A stretch of DNA of 64,000 nt from Ignavibacteria bacterium. GTDB taxonomy: Bacteria; Bacteroidota; Ignavibacteria; Tepidaquicellales; Tepidaquicellaceae. The stretch is taken from assembly GCA_016704345.1 (NCBI GenBank), contig JADJAH010000003.1:62001-126000 (forward strand). Reading direction: 5' to 3'. Shown here piece by piece: positions 19,041-28,879 of this stretch. A model generated the notes under the pieces. That model had not been told where the DNA came from. It searched no databases and worked only from the letters and a program-made list of their open reading frames with translations. Within the stretch, counting starts at the first letter, position 1. The number at the start of each line of letters is the position of its first letter. The translations under genes and the position numbers were made by a program.

Positions 19041-20510
19041 TCAAGTGAGCTCTCTAATTTTTTCCAGCAGCCATTTCTTAGCAGTAACATTGTCAGCTTC
19101 TATCTTACTTTTCAAAAAGAGAAGATCTTCTTTTCTTTTGTTAGTAAGAACGATGTTAACAATCTTCCTCAGATATTTTATCAGATTAAGATGACGATTG
19201 AGCAGTTCATGATTTTTTGAGTTAGAGTTTTTGATAAGCTGGTAATATGTATTCAGATGAGATATGAGAGGCTCATAAGATTTTGTTTCGAAGTAAGTCT
19301 TTGCAATGAAATTTTTCATATCAAGTTTAAACATTATCTGATTGATATTCACTCTTACTGCATAATCGATAGCAGCGGAGTATTGTTTTTTTTCATATGC
19401 AATGATAGCTTTACTATAGTGTATAAATTCTTCTCTTATGTCCGGTTGAATTTTCTCAACAAACTTGCCGGCAAATTTCTCGGCCCACTTGATCTCACTT
19501 AGATTGACAGCTTCAAGCAGTGTTGATCGGAATTCACTTGGCCTCATATAGTTGGAATGGGTAACAGGATAGAGATTTTCTTCGATTACCTTCTTTCTTA
19601 TCTCAAATCCTTCAGCGCCAAATTGCTTTTTCCCGATTACTAACTTCATCGTGCAGATCAATGACAGAAGACTTAGAACTCCCTTTCTGAAGTCTTGATC
19701 AAGTGTGTCTAAAATCTCATAAGCATTTTTCTTTACATCAAAGTAGTATTCATCATTATCAATTTCGCAAATAGATTTGTTCATCAGATAAAGAACATTA
19801 AGAACAGGAAAAGCCTGCTTGTCGTTAGAGCGAATTAATTCAAGTAGTCCGCTGAAGTCAATATGACTTAATAGCTTCTTTGTGTAGCTGTTGCTATAAT
19901 CTTCATGCCAGAAGTTTTTCTGAGCCATTATAGTGGAATCACACGACAGAATTTCTACAATAAAACTGTAAACTATAAATCTGATGCTTTCAGAGAGCGG
20001 TTTGTAAAGTCTGCTCCTTTGATTGCTGCTGTGATTAAACATGGATTCTTCTTTCCTAAACATCTTCATAGAATGGAAATATTCTTCATTCAGTTTGTTC
20101 ATTCTTAGGGAGTCAACTGAATTTCGAATATGCTTGACAGCCTTCACTTCAAGACCGCGTTGGGATAGAGCCTTTAGTTTAAGGCATTCGATGAACCGGT
20201 AATCATTTTTCCTGAACTCCGAATACAGCAAGTAATCTTCGGCAATTGAACATAATCTTGACAGCGAACTATTCAGTACACTTTCTTTGTAATCTTTGCC
20301 AACGCACAGTTCGTTATACAGCAATTGTTTTGTCAATTTAGGAGATTCAAAATCGGGATGAAACTTTCTTAATATCTTCACAAGTCTGAGAAAATTGCGT
20401 CCGTTATTATGATAAGGCGAGGCAACAAATTTCTCAAAATCCTGCCACTCTTCTTTAGACAAAGTCTTAAGAAGTCTGATAAGTGGATTATTTCTCAGAG
20501 TATTTTCCAA
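19041..20510 (-). CDS. SPYFNK-family helical protein
   Basis: This intact 489-residue family member has no annotated function that I know. The start is a TTG at 20510, placing LIRLLKTLSKEEWQDFEKFV at the usual N-terminal position, followed by SPYHNN. It continues LTKQLLYNELCVGKDY and SRLCSIAEDYLLYSEF, then long helical stretches and the family ending WLLEKIRELT. The interior is rich in Leu, Lys, Glu and Tyr, with few Gly or Pro, which suggests TPR-like helical repeats. No signal peptide or membrane segment is seen. It is head-to-head with the secreted BNR/dockerin gene at 20689 (178 bp between the preferred starts), and I infer a functional link from that recurring arrangement. Confidence 0.8.
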   Translation of the reverse strand: MENTLRNNPLIRLLKTLSKEEWQDFEKFVASPYHNNGRNFLRLVKILRKFHPDFESPKLTKQLLYNELCVGKDYKESVLNSSLSRLCSIAEDYLLYSEFRKNDYRFIECLKLKALSQRGLEVKAVKHIRNSVDSLRMNKLNEEYFHSMKMFRKEESMFNHSSNQRSRLYKPLSESIRFIVYSFIVEILSCDSTIMAQKNFWHEDYSNSYTKKLLSHIDFSGLLELIRSNDKQAFPVLNVLYLMNKSICEIDNDEYYFDVKKNAYEILDTLDQDFRKGVLSLLSLICTMKLVIGKKQFGAEGFEIRKKVIEENLYPVTHSNYMRPSEFRSTLLEAVNLSEIKWAEKFAGKFVEKIQPDIREEFIHYSKAIIAYEKKQYSAAIDYAVRVNINQIMFKLDMKNFIAKTYFETKSYEPLISHLNTYYQLIKNSNSKNHELLNRHLNLIKYLRKIVNIVLTNKRKEDLLFLKSKIEADNVTAKKWLLEKIRELT

Positions 20511-20688
20511 ATGTTTGTCAAAAACTTATGAAGATAAACAGTGAAATTTTCCACAAAATACAGGATTTAATATCAAGTTAAAATATTTCGTGTCAATTTT
20601 TCCGTAATATTTTTATTGTGTAACAAAAGCGGTACCAATAGTTTTGTTGAAAAAGTTTACAAAACTAACCAAACCAAACAAATTGAAA

Positions 20689-22988
20689 ATGAAAGTAATA
20701 TTGATCTTCATGCTTCTTGTATCTTCTTTAATAGTTGTAGCTGCAGTTGAAACAAGTTCAGCACAGATAAGTTCGAACCTGTCTTCAGAGAAGGAGATCG
20801 GGATAAGATCATATTCCGAGAATATGCCGGAGCAATTAACTGAACTCGAAAACAGACACAAGCAATTAATGGAAGCGGGAAATGATACAGAAGCAGGAAA
20901 GGTGAAGAAAGAAATAGACAAACTTATTCCGGAAGAAAGAAAATCTGTTACGATGGAAAGCACAGAGTTTCTTCCGTAAGCAGAGAACCGGAATTACAAG
21001 GCAGCGATTGGGCAACAGTCAATCCAACGGTTCATGAGGGAAATCTGAAATCTCACAGCGGTTATGTTAAGAACATTGACATGAAGATCGGTGAGGACGG
21101 GAATCTTTACCTCGCTGCAATTCGCCAGCAGAGCGGGTTTACATCAGGCATTGTAACTTACAAATCAACAAACAGAGGAGTGTCATGGCTGTATGTTTAT
21201 GGTGTAAACTATCCTTCATCTTACATAGGAAACATCTCGCTGCTGGTAGAATCAAGATCAAACAGTTACAGAGATTCCACAAGACTCATTATCTTTCATA
21301 ACCTGAGTTCATCACAGTTCATGGATAATGCATCAATAAATTTTTTGTCGGTCAGAGCAAACGGAACTGCAGTTAAGAGCGGAACAATTGCAAATCCTTC
21401 ATCGGGAAATGAATTCAGTAATCTTTGCGCCGTAAGTGACGGAGCATTTTATCAGAATGCAACTTACTTTGGCGTAGTGTTTATGGAGTCAACCAACAAC
21501 CTGCAAAGCAAAGTGAACATGAGATATTTCAGAACAATTGACTGGGGCACAACATGGACAAATGCAACAATTCAAACCAACTATAATGACTTCTGCCCGA
21601 GTGTTGATTACAAAGACGGATCATCTGATTCAATCTATATTGCCGTTGAGAGAAGATTCGATGCAACTAACTCGCAGATAAGAATTGTAGCAACTCCTTT
21701 TTCTCCGGCAGCTTCTTTCTACACTTATTTTATTACCAGTGATAACGAGCGTGTATATAAGAATCCGTGTCTGGCAATCAAGCAGAACAATCCAGTTGAT
21801 TCAATGATAGTAACCTGTACAAGAGATTCCAGAGCTCTTATGCATTATTCAACTAACGGAGGTATTGACTGGACATCGGATATAACACTCGGAAGCTTCT
21901 CAGGTTACAATACTTCTTTTACTTATTGCTCATCAACTCCCACAGGAGCCGAACCGTTCACTGCTATCTGGCTATCTTCAGACGGAGACTCGCTGAGTTC
22001 GACAAGAGGATCTACAGGGAACATTGGCACATCAATAAAATATAAGATCAATGCTCAGGATTGCTTCCCGCATACATCACCTGTTTGCGCTACTATTTCC
22101 GCATTAAACGGATCACAGGGAATTGCTGCCTATGCAGGATCAATAGCAGGCATTACACCTTATAATGTCTATGCCAATCAGGAAGGCATAAAGATATTTC
22201 ATACAAAATTATTACTCGAAGGATTTTATGATCCTCAAACAAATCAAATGAGAAGAGGTGATACGGTTACGGCAATACTAAGGAGTCCGGCTTCTCCTCA
22301 CACGGCTTATGATACAGCAAAAGGTTTTGTAGATCCTGTTGATTTCGGATGCAGTTTTGTCTTTACCAGAGTTAAGTCCGGAAGCTGCTACATAGACATT
22401 CGCCACAGGAACAGTATTCAGACATGGACTACATCAAATCCATTTGTCACGTTTTCAAGTTCTGATTCTGTTTCATTCAACTTCACGCTCTCTTACTCAA
22501 GTGCCTATGGCTATAATCAGGTGAAAGTTGATAACTCTCCTGCCAGGTTTGCATTTTTCACGGGTGATGTAAATCAGGATGGAACCGTTGACGCATCCGA
22601 TCTCAGTGAGATTGACAATGATTCATACTACTTTGCCTCGGGATATGTTGACAGTGACCTGAACGGAGATGATTTTGCTGATGCCACTGATTTTGCAATT
22701 GCGGATAATAATGCAGCGAAGTTTATATTCACTTTCAACTTTCCACTTTCCATTTTCCACTTTCCACTTTCCATTTTCCACTTTCCATTTTATGGATCCT
22801 TCGCTACGCTCCGCTTGCTCAGGATGACAAAAAAATATTGCGATAGCCCTTCCATTTTCAATTTTCACTTTCAACTTTCCACTTTCCATTTTCCATTTTC
22901 AATTTTCCATTTTCCATTTTCCATTTTCAATTTTCCATTTTCTCAATCAGCCATCTTATTCTTCTTCTTTCAGATTTATACGCCATGA
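20689..22988 (+). pseudogene. Secreted BNR-like/dockerin protein, frameshifted and with altered 3' end
   Basis: Frame 1 starts at ATG 20689 with a signal peptide (VILIFMLLVSSLIVVAAV) and a helical segment. It stops at 20979. A -1 step between about 20940 and 20976 joins it to a frame open to 22988, whose own first ATG is at 21081. The second part has exo-sialidase-like BNR units (RGVSWLYV, WGTTWTNA, GGIDWTSD), the shared module (LLLEGFYD to RHRNSIQTW) and a dockerin (DVNQDGTVDASD, DLNGDDFADATD). The ending ADNNAAKF then runs into a low-complexity TTTCCATTTTCC-type repeat instead of stopping. The extension overlaps the 3' end of the opposite gene. It may be inactive or carry a base error; the dockerin itself is intact. 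Confidence 0.7.
22729..22945. repeat. TTTCCATTTTCCACTTTCC low-complexity repeat with an internal GC-rich insert
   Basis: Many imperfect units of about 10-20 bp (CAACTTTCCACTTTCCATTT) flank a distinct segment at about 22793-22832, GGATCCTTCGCTACGCTC then TGCTCAGGATGACAAA. The array replaces the normal end of the dockerin gene and reaches the stop of the opposite helical-family gene. It is read as codons for FHFPLSIFHFP-type sequence. Confidence 0.7.
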
Positions 22989-24380
22989 GTTTGTCCTTTA
23001 ACTCTTCAAGCTTTTCTTCTTTGCTCTTTTCCTTAAACTGAATCAATGATCCGAATGCATTTATGAATCTCAAATGACTCTCTCTGAATACATCCGTAAG
23101 AGATTTGTTTCCCATTAGAAAATGACGGTAAGAATCGATCCCCGAAAGTACTGACTCAGTATAGTTCAATTCGTAGTATGACATCAGCGTCAGGTTGCGG
23201 ATGTCAATCTTGAGATAGAACAATTCTGAAGTTAATTCCGCAAGACTCTCAAGTACCTTTTCAAAATTGCCTCTTTCGAATTCAATCTGCGCACGGGCAA
23301 TTCTGGTTATGGTATCTCTGTCCGGCTGAACTAGGTCTTTGCTGAACCTGTCAATAAAATTCTCCACCCACTCATACTTTTTCAGCGTCAGCGCAGGGAG
23401 ATATGTATTCCTGAACTTCATTGTTGTCACCGGTGATGAATCGGAATATTTGTAAAAACCGTTATCAATTTCTTTACAGAACACATCAAACAGCTCTTTG
23501 ATGAACTTGCTCTCACCCGCATTCAATTTGCGCATGCAGTAAGTTTCAAGCGCATTGAACAAGCCGTAAACCTCTATTCTGCTGAGCTTTCCCAGACTAT
23601 CCATCAACAGCTTCCTGAATTTAAAATAATATTCCTCGTCGTAAGGATGAGTGTTGCACACAACCCGGTAGTAATACAACTCCGCCAGATATGCATATTC
23701 CACATTATTTTCTTTCATGTAATTAATTATGGATTCCATGTTAACATTGTTGAAGAATACTTCGGGAAGATTGGTCTCATAAGTTGCATTGAATGATTGC
23801 TTGTTGACGTTAAGGTTGGAAATTGTTTTGTAAGATGAAGCAGAAAGAATAAGATAAGATATTCGCCGGATCGAAGGACTTTGTCAAATACCAGCGGCTG
23901 CTGATTTCTTTCAAGATGAAAACTGATCTTGGCTTCTTCGAGCTGATACAGATAATAGAAATTTCTTTCTGATATCTCCGAAGTTTTTTTCAACTCAGTT
24001 TCAAAATTCTTCAATTCGCTGAAGAACACAGGATCTGTCTTTCTCAATATCATCTGCCGCAGAAAATTCAATCTGTTCTCAAATGAATCCGCTCTGGTAA
24101 TTTCCACCGTTAGAAAGTCTCTGCACAATTTGTTCAGATCTGATATGAGATTCTTCATTACCTGTTCATTGTATTCCTTATCCTTAAACAGCTTCCGGTA
24201 AAGGATTTCCTTTGAGATCTTTTCCTCAGGAAATTCAGGATAGGACTTCTTCAGCTCCGAGTAAAACTTAACAAGCGTCTTGCTCTTGTTGAAGTATGGT
24301 GAATTGAGAAATTCACCGAGCCGTTTAAGCTCTTCCGGAGTAAATGACTTCAGCGTAAGTACTAATCTGCTTTTATTCAA
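22927..24380 (-). pseudogene. SPYFNK-family helical protein split by a 5-bp duplication
   Basis: The N-terminal part (24380 to about 23860) starts at TTG with LVLTLKSFTPEELKRLGEFL then SPYFNK, and ISKEILYRKLFKDKEYNEQV. The C-terminal part continues in another frame to 22927 and ends WLIEKMEN, as in paralogues. The frame changes at a tandem AAGAT AAGAT (plus strand 23851-23860). Removing one unit restores SGEYLILSASSYKT and a single 482-residue protein, the family length. The gene is head-to-head with the FG-GAP/dockerin gene at 24640. The duplication could be a fixed mutation, a reversible switch of only two units, or an assembly error. Confidence 0.75.
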
Positions 24381-24639
24381 TCTTAACTGAGATTACCGCT
24401 TTGATGATGAAAAACTTTCTTTCTGACAGAATTTTAAATGAATTCTGCTCAAACTATGAATTGACAGAAGAAAATGCAGGTTACTTTTTTGAAATCTTTT
24501 CTTTGGGCTGCATACAGAGAGCAAATATTTTTGTGAACAATTTTCAGAAGCTCCGGCAGAACATCTGAACCTCAGCTCAATATCTTCATTGCAAAGGAAC
24601 GGATCATATACCGGACAAAATCAAAAACAATCTAACAAA
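24381..24639. promoter_or_regulatory. Divergent leader with TTTCTTTG box
   Basis: This region separates the 22927 helical gene and the 24640 propeller gene. TTTCTTTG at 24498-24505 resembles the TAnnTTTG -7 class and recurs in the leaders of three other secreted-protein genes. The start codon follows the A-rich, SD-less sequence ATCTAACAAAATG. Confidence 0.35.
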
Positions 24640-27600
24640 ATGAAAAAGACTCAACTCAGATTTACGTCCGCAATGCTGATGATCATCCTGTTTGCATTCA
24701 CCACGATCTGCGGCAATACGGTTGCCAATGACGGCGCGGGTTCGAAAAGTATTTTCAACTACAATGATCTGCCATTTGACTCTACTGAAACAGATGCAAT
24801 TCAGGAGAGATTTTTTACGGGCGCAAATGCAAATGACAACTTCGGCCAATCCGTATCTTCTGCCGGAGATGTGAACGGAGACGGCTTTGAAGATCTTATT
24901 GCAGGCGCGCCTTTTAATGACGCCGGGGGTTTTGATGCAGGCAGAGCATACATCTACTTCGGCGGACAGATCATCAATACCGTTGCAGATGTCATACTTA
25001 CAGGTGCAGCGGTAAGTGACAACTTCGGATACTCAGTTTCAAAAGCGGGTGATGTCAACGGAGATGGTTACGGTGATGTCATTGTAGGAGCTTATTTAAA
25101 TGACGCGGGTGGCAGCAATGCCGGAAGAGCATACATTTATTTCGGAGGTGCTAATATGAATAATGCTGCAGACGTCACTCTGACGGGTCTGGCAGCGGAC
25201 AATTCATTTGGATTTTCAGTTTCAACTGCCGGAGATTTCAACGGCGATGGTTTCTCGGATGTGATCGTTGGAGCATATCTGAACAATGCCGGCGGAGCCG
25301 GTGCAGGGAGAGCTTACATTTTTCTCGGAGGATCAAACATGAACAATGTTGCAGATGTAACGCTTACCGGCGCTGCGGCGGGAGATAATTTCGGATACTC
25401 AGTTTCTTATGCAGGCGATGTGAACGGTGACGGATTCAGCGACGTCATTGCAGGAGCAATGATGAATGACGGAATTGCAACAAATGCAGGAAGGGCGTAT
25501 GTCTATTTCGGAGGAGTTGCGCTGAACAGCGTTGCTGATGTTGTCCTTAACGGAGTTTCGGCAAATGACTTCTTCGGACATTCTGTATCAACGGCAGGTG
25601 ATGTGAACGGTGACGGATATTCCGATGTAATTGCAGGAGCTCCGTTCAATGACGCAGCCGGAAATGAATCGGGAAGAGCATATCTTTTTCTCGGCGGTGC
25701 GTTGATGAACAACACGGCAGATATTACAATAACCGGTGCAGCTGCAGGAGACAATTTAGGACATCCAGTTTCAACAGCTGGAGATATTAACGGGGATGGC
25801 TACTCGGATATTTTAACAGGAGCATATGGAAATGATGAAACAGGATCATCCGCCGGAAGAGCTTATGTTCACATGGGCGGGATGGATCCGGACAATATTA
25901 CTGATGCTATTTTCAGCGGAGCCGCAGCAAATGACAACTTCGGAATTTCCGTCTCTTCTGCCGGCGACTTTAACGGTGACGGATTCTCTGATATAATTCT
26001 CGGCGCAGTGAATAATGACGCGGGAGGATCTGATGCAGGAAGAGCTTATCTGTACCTTAACTCGCTCACGGGTACAGATATTGAGGATGAGATCTATACC
26101 GGGGCAACTTCGGATTACCTTGGCTATTCGGTTTCCAGTGTTGGAGACGTGAACGGTGACGGTTATGATGATATGATAATCGCAGCCATAGGAAATAACT
26201 CAGACAGAGGAATTGCTTACATACACTACGGTGGAACAGTTCCCGACAATACTCCCGATTTAATATTAACAGGCATAGCTGCCGGGGATCAGTTTGGTTG
26301 GTCTGTCTCGGGTGCGGGTGATGTGAACGGTGACGGCTATGATGACGTAATTGTAGGTGCTCCATACAATGATGCAGGAGGAAGCAATGCAGGCAGGGCA
26401 TACTTGTATTACGGAGGAGCTGTTATGAACAATGTTGCGGATGTTGTGTTTACGGGCGCCGCTGCCGATGACCGATTCGGAAGCTCAGTATCAGATGCAG
26501 GCGATGTGAATGCTGACGGATACCCTGATGTTGTTATCGGAGCTCCACTAAATGACTTTGGAGGAGGAAACGTAGGAAGGGTTTATGTTTACTTTGGAGG
26601 AGCTCTAATGAATAATACTGCTGACATCCTTCTTGATGAAGGAACTGGAAATGATCAATATGGTTACTCGGTATCTTCGACAGGAGATGTAAATGCAGAC
26701 GGATACGGAGATCTCATAATTGGTGCTTACAACTTTGACTCAAAAGGCGCTGCATATATTTATTTCGGTGGAGAGACCATCGCAAACAATCCGGATGTTT
26801 TCATCTCAGGGGTTCAGAACTTTGACAGGCTTGGCTATTCGGTTTCTGGAGCCGGAGATGTAAACAAGGATGGGTATTCGGATGTCCTTGTCGGCGCATA
26901 CGGATATCCGGATGCATTTAACAAAGGCAGAGCATATCTTTATTTGGGAGGAATTATTATGGATGACAATGCTGATGCGACATTTACGGGAGAGTTGAAC
27001 AACGATGCCTTCGGTTATTCTGTTTCTGGTGCCGGCGACATTAATAAAGACGGATACTCGGACATTATTATCGGAGCTCCCTACCACGACCCGGAAGCTA
27101 CAAACGCCGGAAGGACCTATATTTATTTCGGCAGTTCCTCAGTGAACAACATAGTTGATATTGTTATGAACGGTGACTCGGAAAACAGTAATCTGGGTTC
27201 TGCAGTATCATCTGCAGGTGATGTGAACGGAGACGGGTTCTCGGATTATGTTGCCGGTGCTATGCAGGATGAAGCAGGAGGACTTGCAGCCGGAAGAACA
27301 TTCTTATACATGTCTTCTTCACCCGCATCTGAACCCGGTATTGTTTCTGTCAAAGATGTGCCTTTTGATCAGGGAGGTTCTGTAGCGGTAAAGTGGATGA
27401 GAAGCGGCTATGATATCATTGGTCAGAGTGTCGTAACCGGATACCTCATTGAAAAGAGTGTTCCTCCGGGAATATCAGGATTCTCATGGCAAAGCGTGGC
27501 TACAATTCCGGCGACTAAAAATCTGTCATACACATACAATGCATCAACACAGTCAGACTCAATGACAAACAACTCCGGAACAGTTTTCTTCCGGATCACA

Positions 27601-28476
27601 GCTCTGACCTCAATTGCAAATCAATTTTACAGATCGAATATTATGCCGGGATACAGTGTTGATAATCTTTCACCTTCACAGCCGACAGGACTCATGGCAT
27701 CGATCTCCGGAAGTTCGGTGCAGTTGAACTGGAACAGCAACACCGAAAGCGATCTTCACCACTATGCCATATTCAGAGACGGAAACGAGATCAACATTTC
27801 TCTCACAAGTTCATTCGAAGATGAGAATCCTTCGGGAGAGTCGGCGCTGAGTTATTCCGTTGCGGCAGTTGATATACACGGCAATTACAGTCCGCTGTCA
27901 GATTCCTCAAATGTTTCTCCGTTCAGTCAGTCAACTCTAACTATTACTGCGGCCATTCAGGGATTCTACAATGCCGCTGCAAATAATATGAACATGAGCG
28001 ATACGGTAACATTGCTTGTTAGAAGTTCAGCTTCACCGTATGCAGTTGTTGATTCTGCAAGAAGTATTCTCAGTGCGGCAAATTTAACTGCTACATTCAA
28101 TGATGTTTACCTTCCGGCAGGAAATTATTATCTCACACTGAAGCACAGAAACTCGATTGAAACCTGGAGCGCTTCTGCGGTAAACATTAACGGCGGAAAT
28201 GTCGTGTACAACTTTACAACATCGGCATCGCAGGCATTCGGAAATAATCTCATACAGGTTGATGCCTCGCCGGTTCGCTTCGGAATCTTCAGCGGTGATG
28301 TGAATCAGGACGGAACGGTTGACGCAACAGATCTGAGTGCAATTGACAATGATGCTGCCGGCTTCATCGCGGGGTATGTAGTTACGGATCTTTCAGGTGA
28401 TAGCTTTGTTGACGGAACTGACTTTGCAATAGCAGATAATAATGCGGCGAATTTTGTTAGTATGATCAGACCGTAG
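24640..28476 (+). CDS. Secreted double FG-GAP propeller protein with FN3 and dockerin
   Basis: I start this at ATG 24640, just before a signal peptide (FTSAMLMIILFAFTTICG), rather than at 24589. The 1278-residue product has 14 FG-GAP units of about 60 residues, each with a calcium-binding GDVNGDGYSD-type loop. After unit seven the usual YIYFGG ending is replaced by YLYLNSLTGTDIEDEIY, which marks a break between two seven-bladed propellers. FN3-like domains (from KDVPFDQGGSVAVKWMRSGYD) follow. The shared module comes next (AAIQGFYNAA, KHRNSIETWS). The dockerin has DVNQDGTVDATD, DLSGDSFVDGTD and ADNNAANFVSMIRP. Integrin-like propellers suggest adhesion or matrix binding at the surface, which is inference. 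It is divergent from the split helical gene. Confidence 0.9.
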   Translation: MKKTQLRFTSAMLMIILFAFTTICGNTVANDGAGSKSIFNYNDLPFDSTETDAIQERFFTGANANDNFGQSVSSAGDVNGDGFEDLIAGAPFNDAGGFDAGRAYIYFGGQIINTVADVILTGAAVSDNFGYSVSKAGDVNGDGYGDVIVGAYLNDAGGSNAGRAYIYFGGANMNNAADVTLTGLAADNSFGFSVSTAGDFNGDGFSDVIVGAYLNNAGGAGAGRAYIFLGGSNMNNVADVTLTGAAAGDNFGYSVSYAGDVNGDGFSDVIAGAMMNDGIATNAGRAYVYFGGVALNSVADVVLNGVSANDFFGHSVSTAGDVNGDGYSDVIAGAPFNDAAGNESGRAYLFLGGALMNNTADITITGAAAGDNLGHPVSTAGDINGDGYSDILTGAYGNDETGSSAGRAYVHMGGMDPDNITDAIFSGAAANDNFGISVSSAGDFNGDGFSDIILGAVNNDAGGSDAGRAYLYLNSLTGTDIEDEIYTGATSDYLGYSVSSVGDVNGDGYDDMIIAAIGNNSDRGIAYIHYGGTVPDNTPDLILTGIAAGDQFGWSVSGAGDVNGDGYDDVIVGAPYNDAGGSNAGRAYLYYGGAVMNNVADVVFTGAAADDRFGSSVSDAGDVNADGYPDVVIGAPLNDFGGGNVGRVYVYFGGALMNNTADILLDEGTGNDQYGYSVSSTGDVNADGYGDLIIGAYNFDSKGAAYIYFGGETIANNPDVFISGVQNFDRLGYSVSGAGDVNKDGYSDVLVGAYGYPDAFNKGRAYLYLGGIIMDDNADATFTGELNNDAFGYSVSGAGDINKDGYSDIIIGAPYHDPEATNAGRTYIYFGSSSVNNIVDIVMNGDSENSNLGSAVSSAGDVNGDGFSDYVAGAMQDEAGGLAAGRTFLYMSSSPASEPGIVSVKDVPFDQGGSVAVKWMRSGYDIIGQSVVTGYLIEKSVPPGISGFSWQSVATIPATKNLSYTYNASTQSDSMTNNSGTVFFRITALTSIANQFYRSNIMPGYSVDNLSPSQPTGLMASISGSSVQLNWNSNTESDLHHYAIFRDGNEINISLTSSFEDENPSGESALSYSVAAVDIHGNYSPLSDSSNVSPFSQSTLTITAAIQGFYNAAANNMNMSDTVTLLVRSSASPYAVVDSARSILSAANLTATFNDVYLPAGNYYLTLKHRNSIETWSASAVNINGGNVVYNFTTSASQAFGNNLIQVDASPVRFGIFSGDVNQDGTVDATDLSAIDNDAAGFIAGYVVTDLSGDSFVDGTDFAIADNNAANFVSMIRP

Positions 28477-28560
28477 TTATCTGAATCAGGATTTTCAGGA
28501 TTTTTGGATTCCCGGATAAAGCATAACACACAACGCCCGGAGCTTTGGCTTCGGGCGTTT

Positions 28561-28646
28561 GCCGTTGTTTGGTGTTCCCAAAAGTTTGCATTTTGCTCTG
28601 GTGATTCTCTAATAGCTGCCACTGCAAACTTTTGGGTCACCAACAA
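28561..28646 (+). repeat. Palindromic element family A, copy 1
   Basis: Left arm GGTGTTCCCAAAAGTTTGCA (28571-28590) and right arm TGCAAACTTTTGGGTCACC (28623-28641) form a long stem around an approximately 32-nt loop. The edges are GCCGTTGTT and CAACAA. Copies 2 and 3 lie at 35295-35379 and 57888-57973, the last inverted. The size and terminal inverted repeats look like a non-autonomous REP/MITE-type element. Confidence 0.75.
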
Positions 28647-28708
28647 TTTCCAACTCCTCTTCCCCGGGAATTCGCAGGGAGACACTTCGCAGACAAGAAA
28701 CTTCGCTG

Positions 28709-28736
28709 TTACGCTCCCAAGCCGGGGCTTGGGAGC
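28709..28736. repeat. GC-rich palindrome
   Basis: The sequence CGCTCCCAAGCC is followed directly by GGGGCTTGGGAGCG, a near-perfect hairpin of about 12 bp with almost no loop. It is located downstream of the dockerin gene and could also serve as a transcription stop. Confidence 0.55.
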
Positions 28737-28879
28737 GAGGAAAATTAAAGCTTATAACCTAAGAGTCCGGGAAGTACGCCCGAAAACTTTGCCCCGATTA
28801 CACGAATTTAGTTTTTTGAAAGAGCAATTAGATTTTGGGAACTTAGCGTAAGAGCCGGAAGAAAGTTCTGCCGTCAAAT

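Larger units (their letters stand above)
28477..28879. other. Repeat-filled convergent intergenic region
   Basis: This 403-bp stretch between convergent genes contains three separate repeats and no gene. It has the 86-bp palindromic element (28561-28646), a GC-rich palindrome (28709-28736) and a TTTTTTGAAAGAGCAATT repeat (28801-28829). The last also occurs at 50595-50623. Confidence 0.7.

Noticed and set aside
22729..22945. Short repeats considered as a CRISPR array
   Set aside because: Units are imperfect, very short and low complexity, with no defined spacers and no cas genes.
24840..27300. Regularly spaced repeats suggestive of a CRISPR or satellite array
   Set aside because: The period of about 180-190 bp is coding FG-GAP units with conserved GDVNGDG codons. 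There are no short identical repeats with unique spacers.
28504..28851. Open frames on both strands in the 28.5-28.9 kb gap
   Set aside because: They are composed of palindromic repeats, and the same sequence elsewhere is read in other frames.
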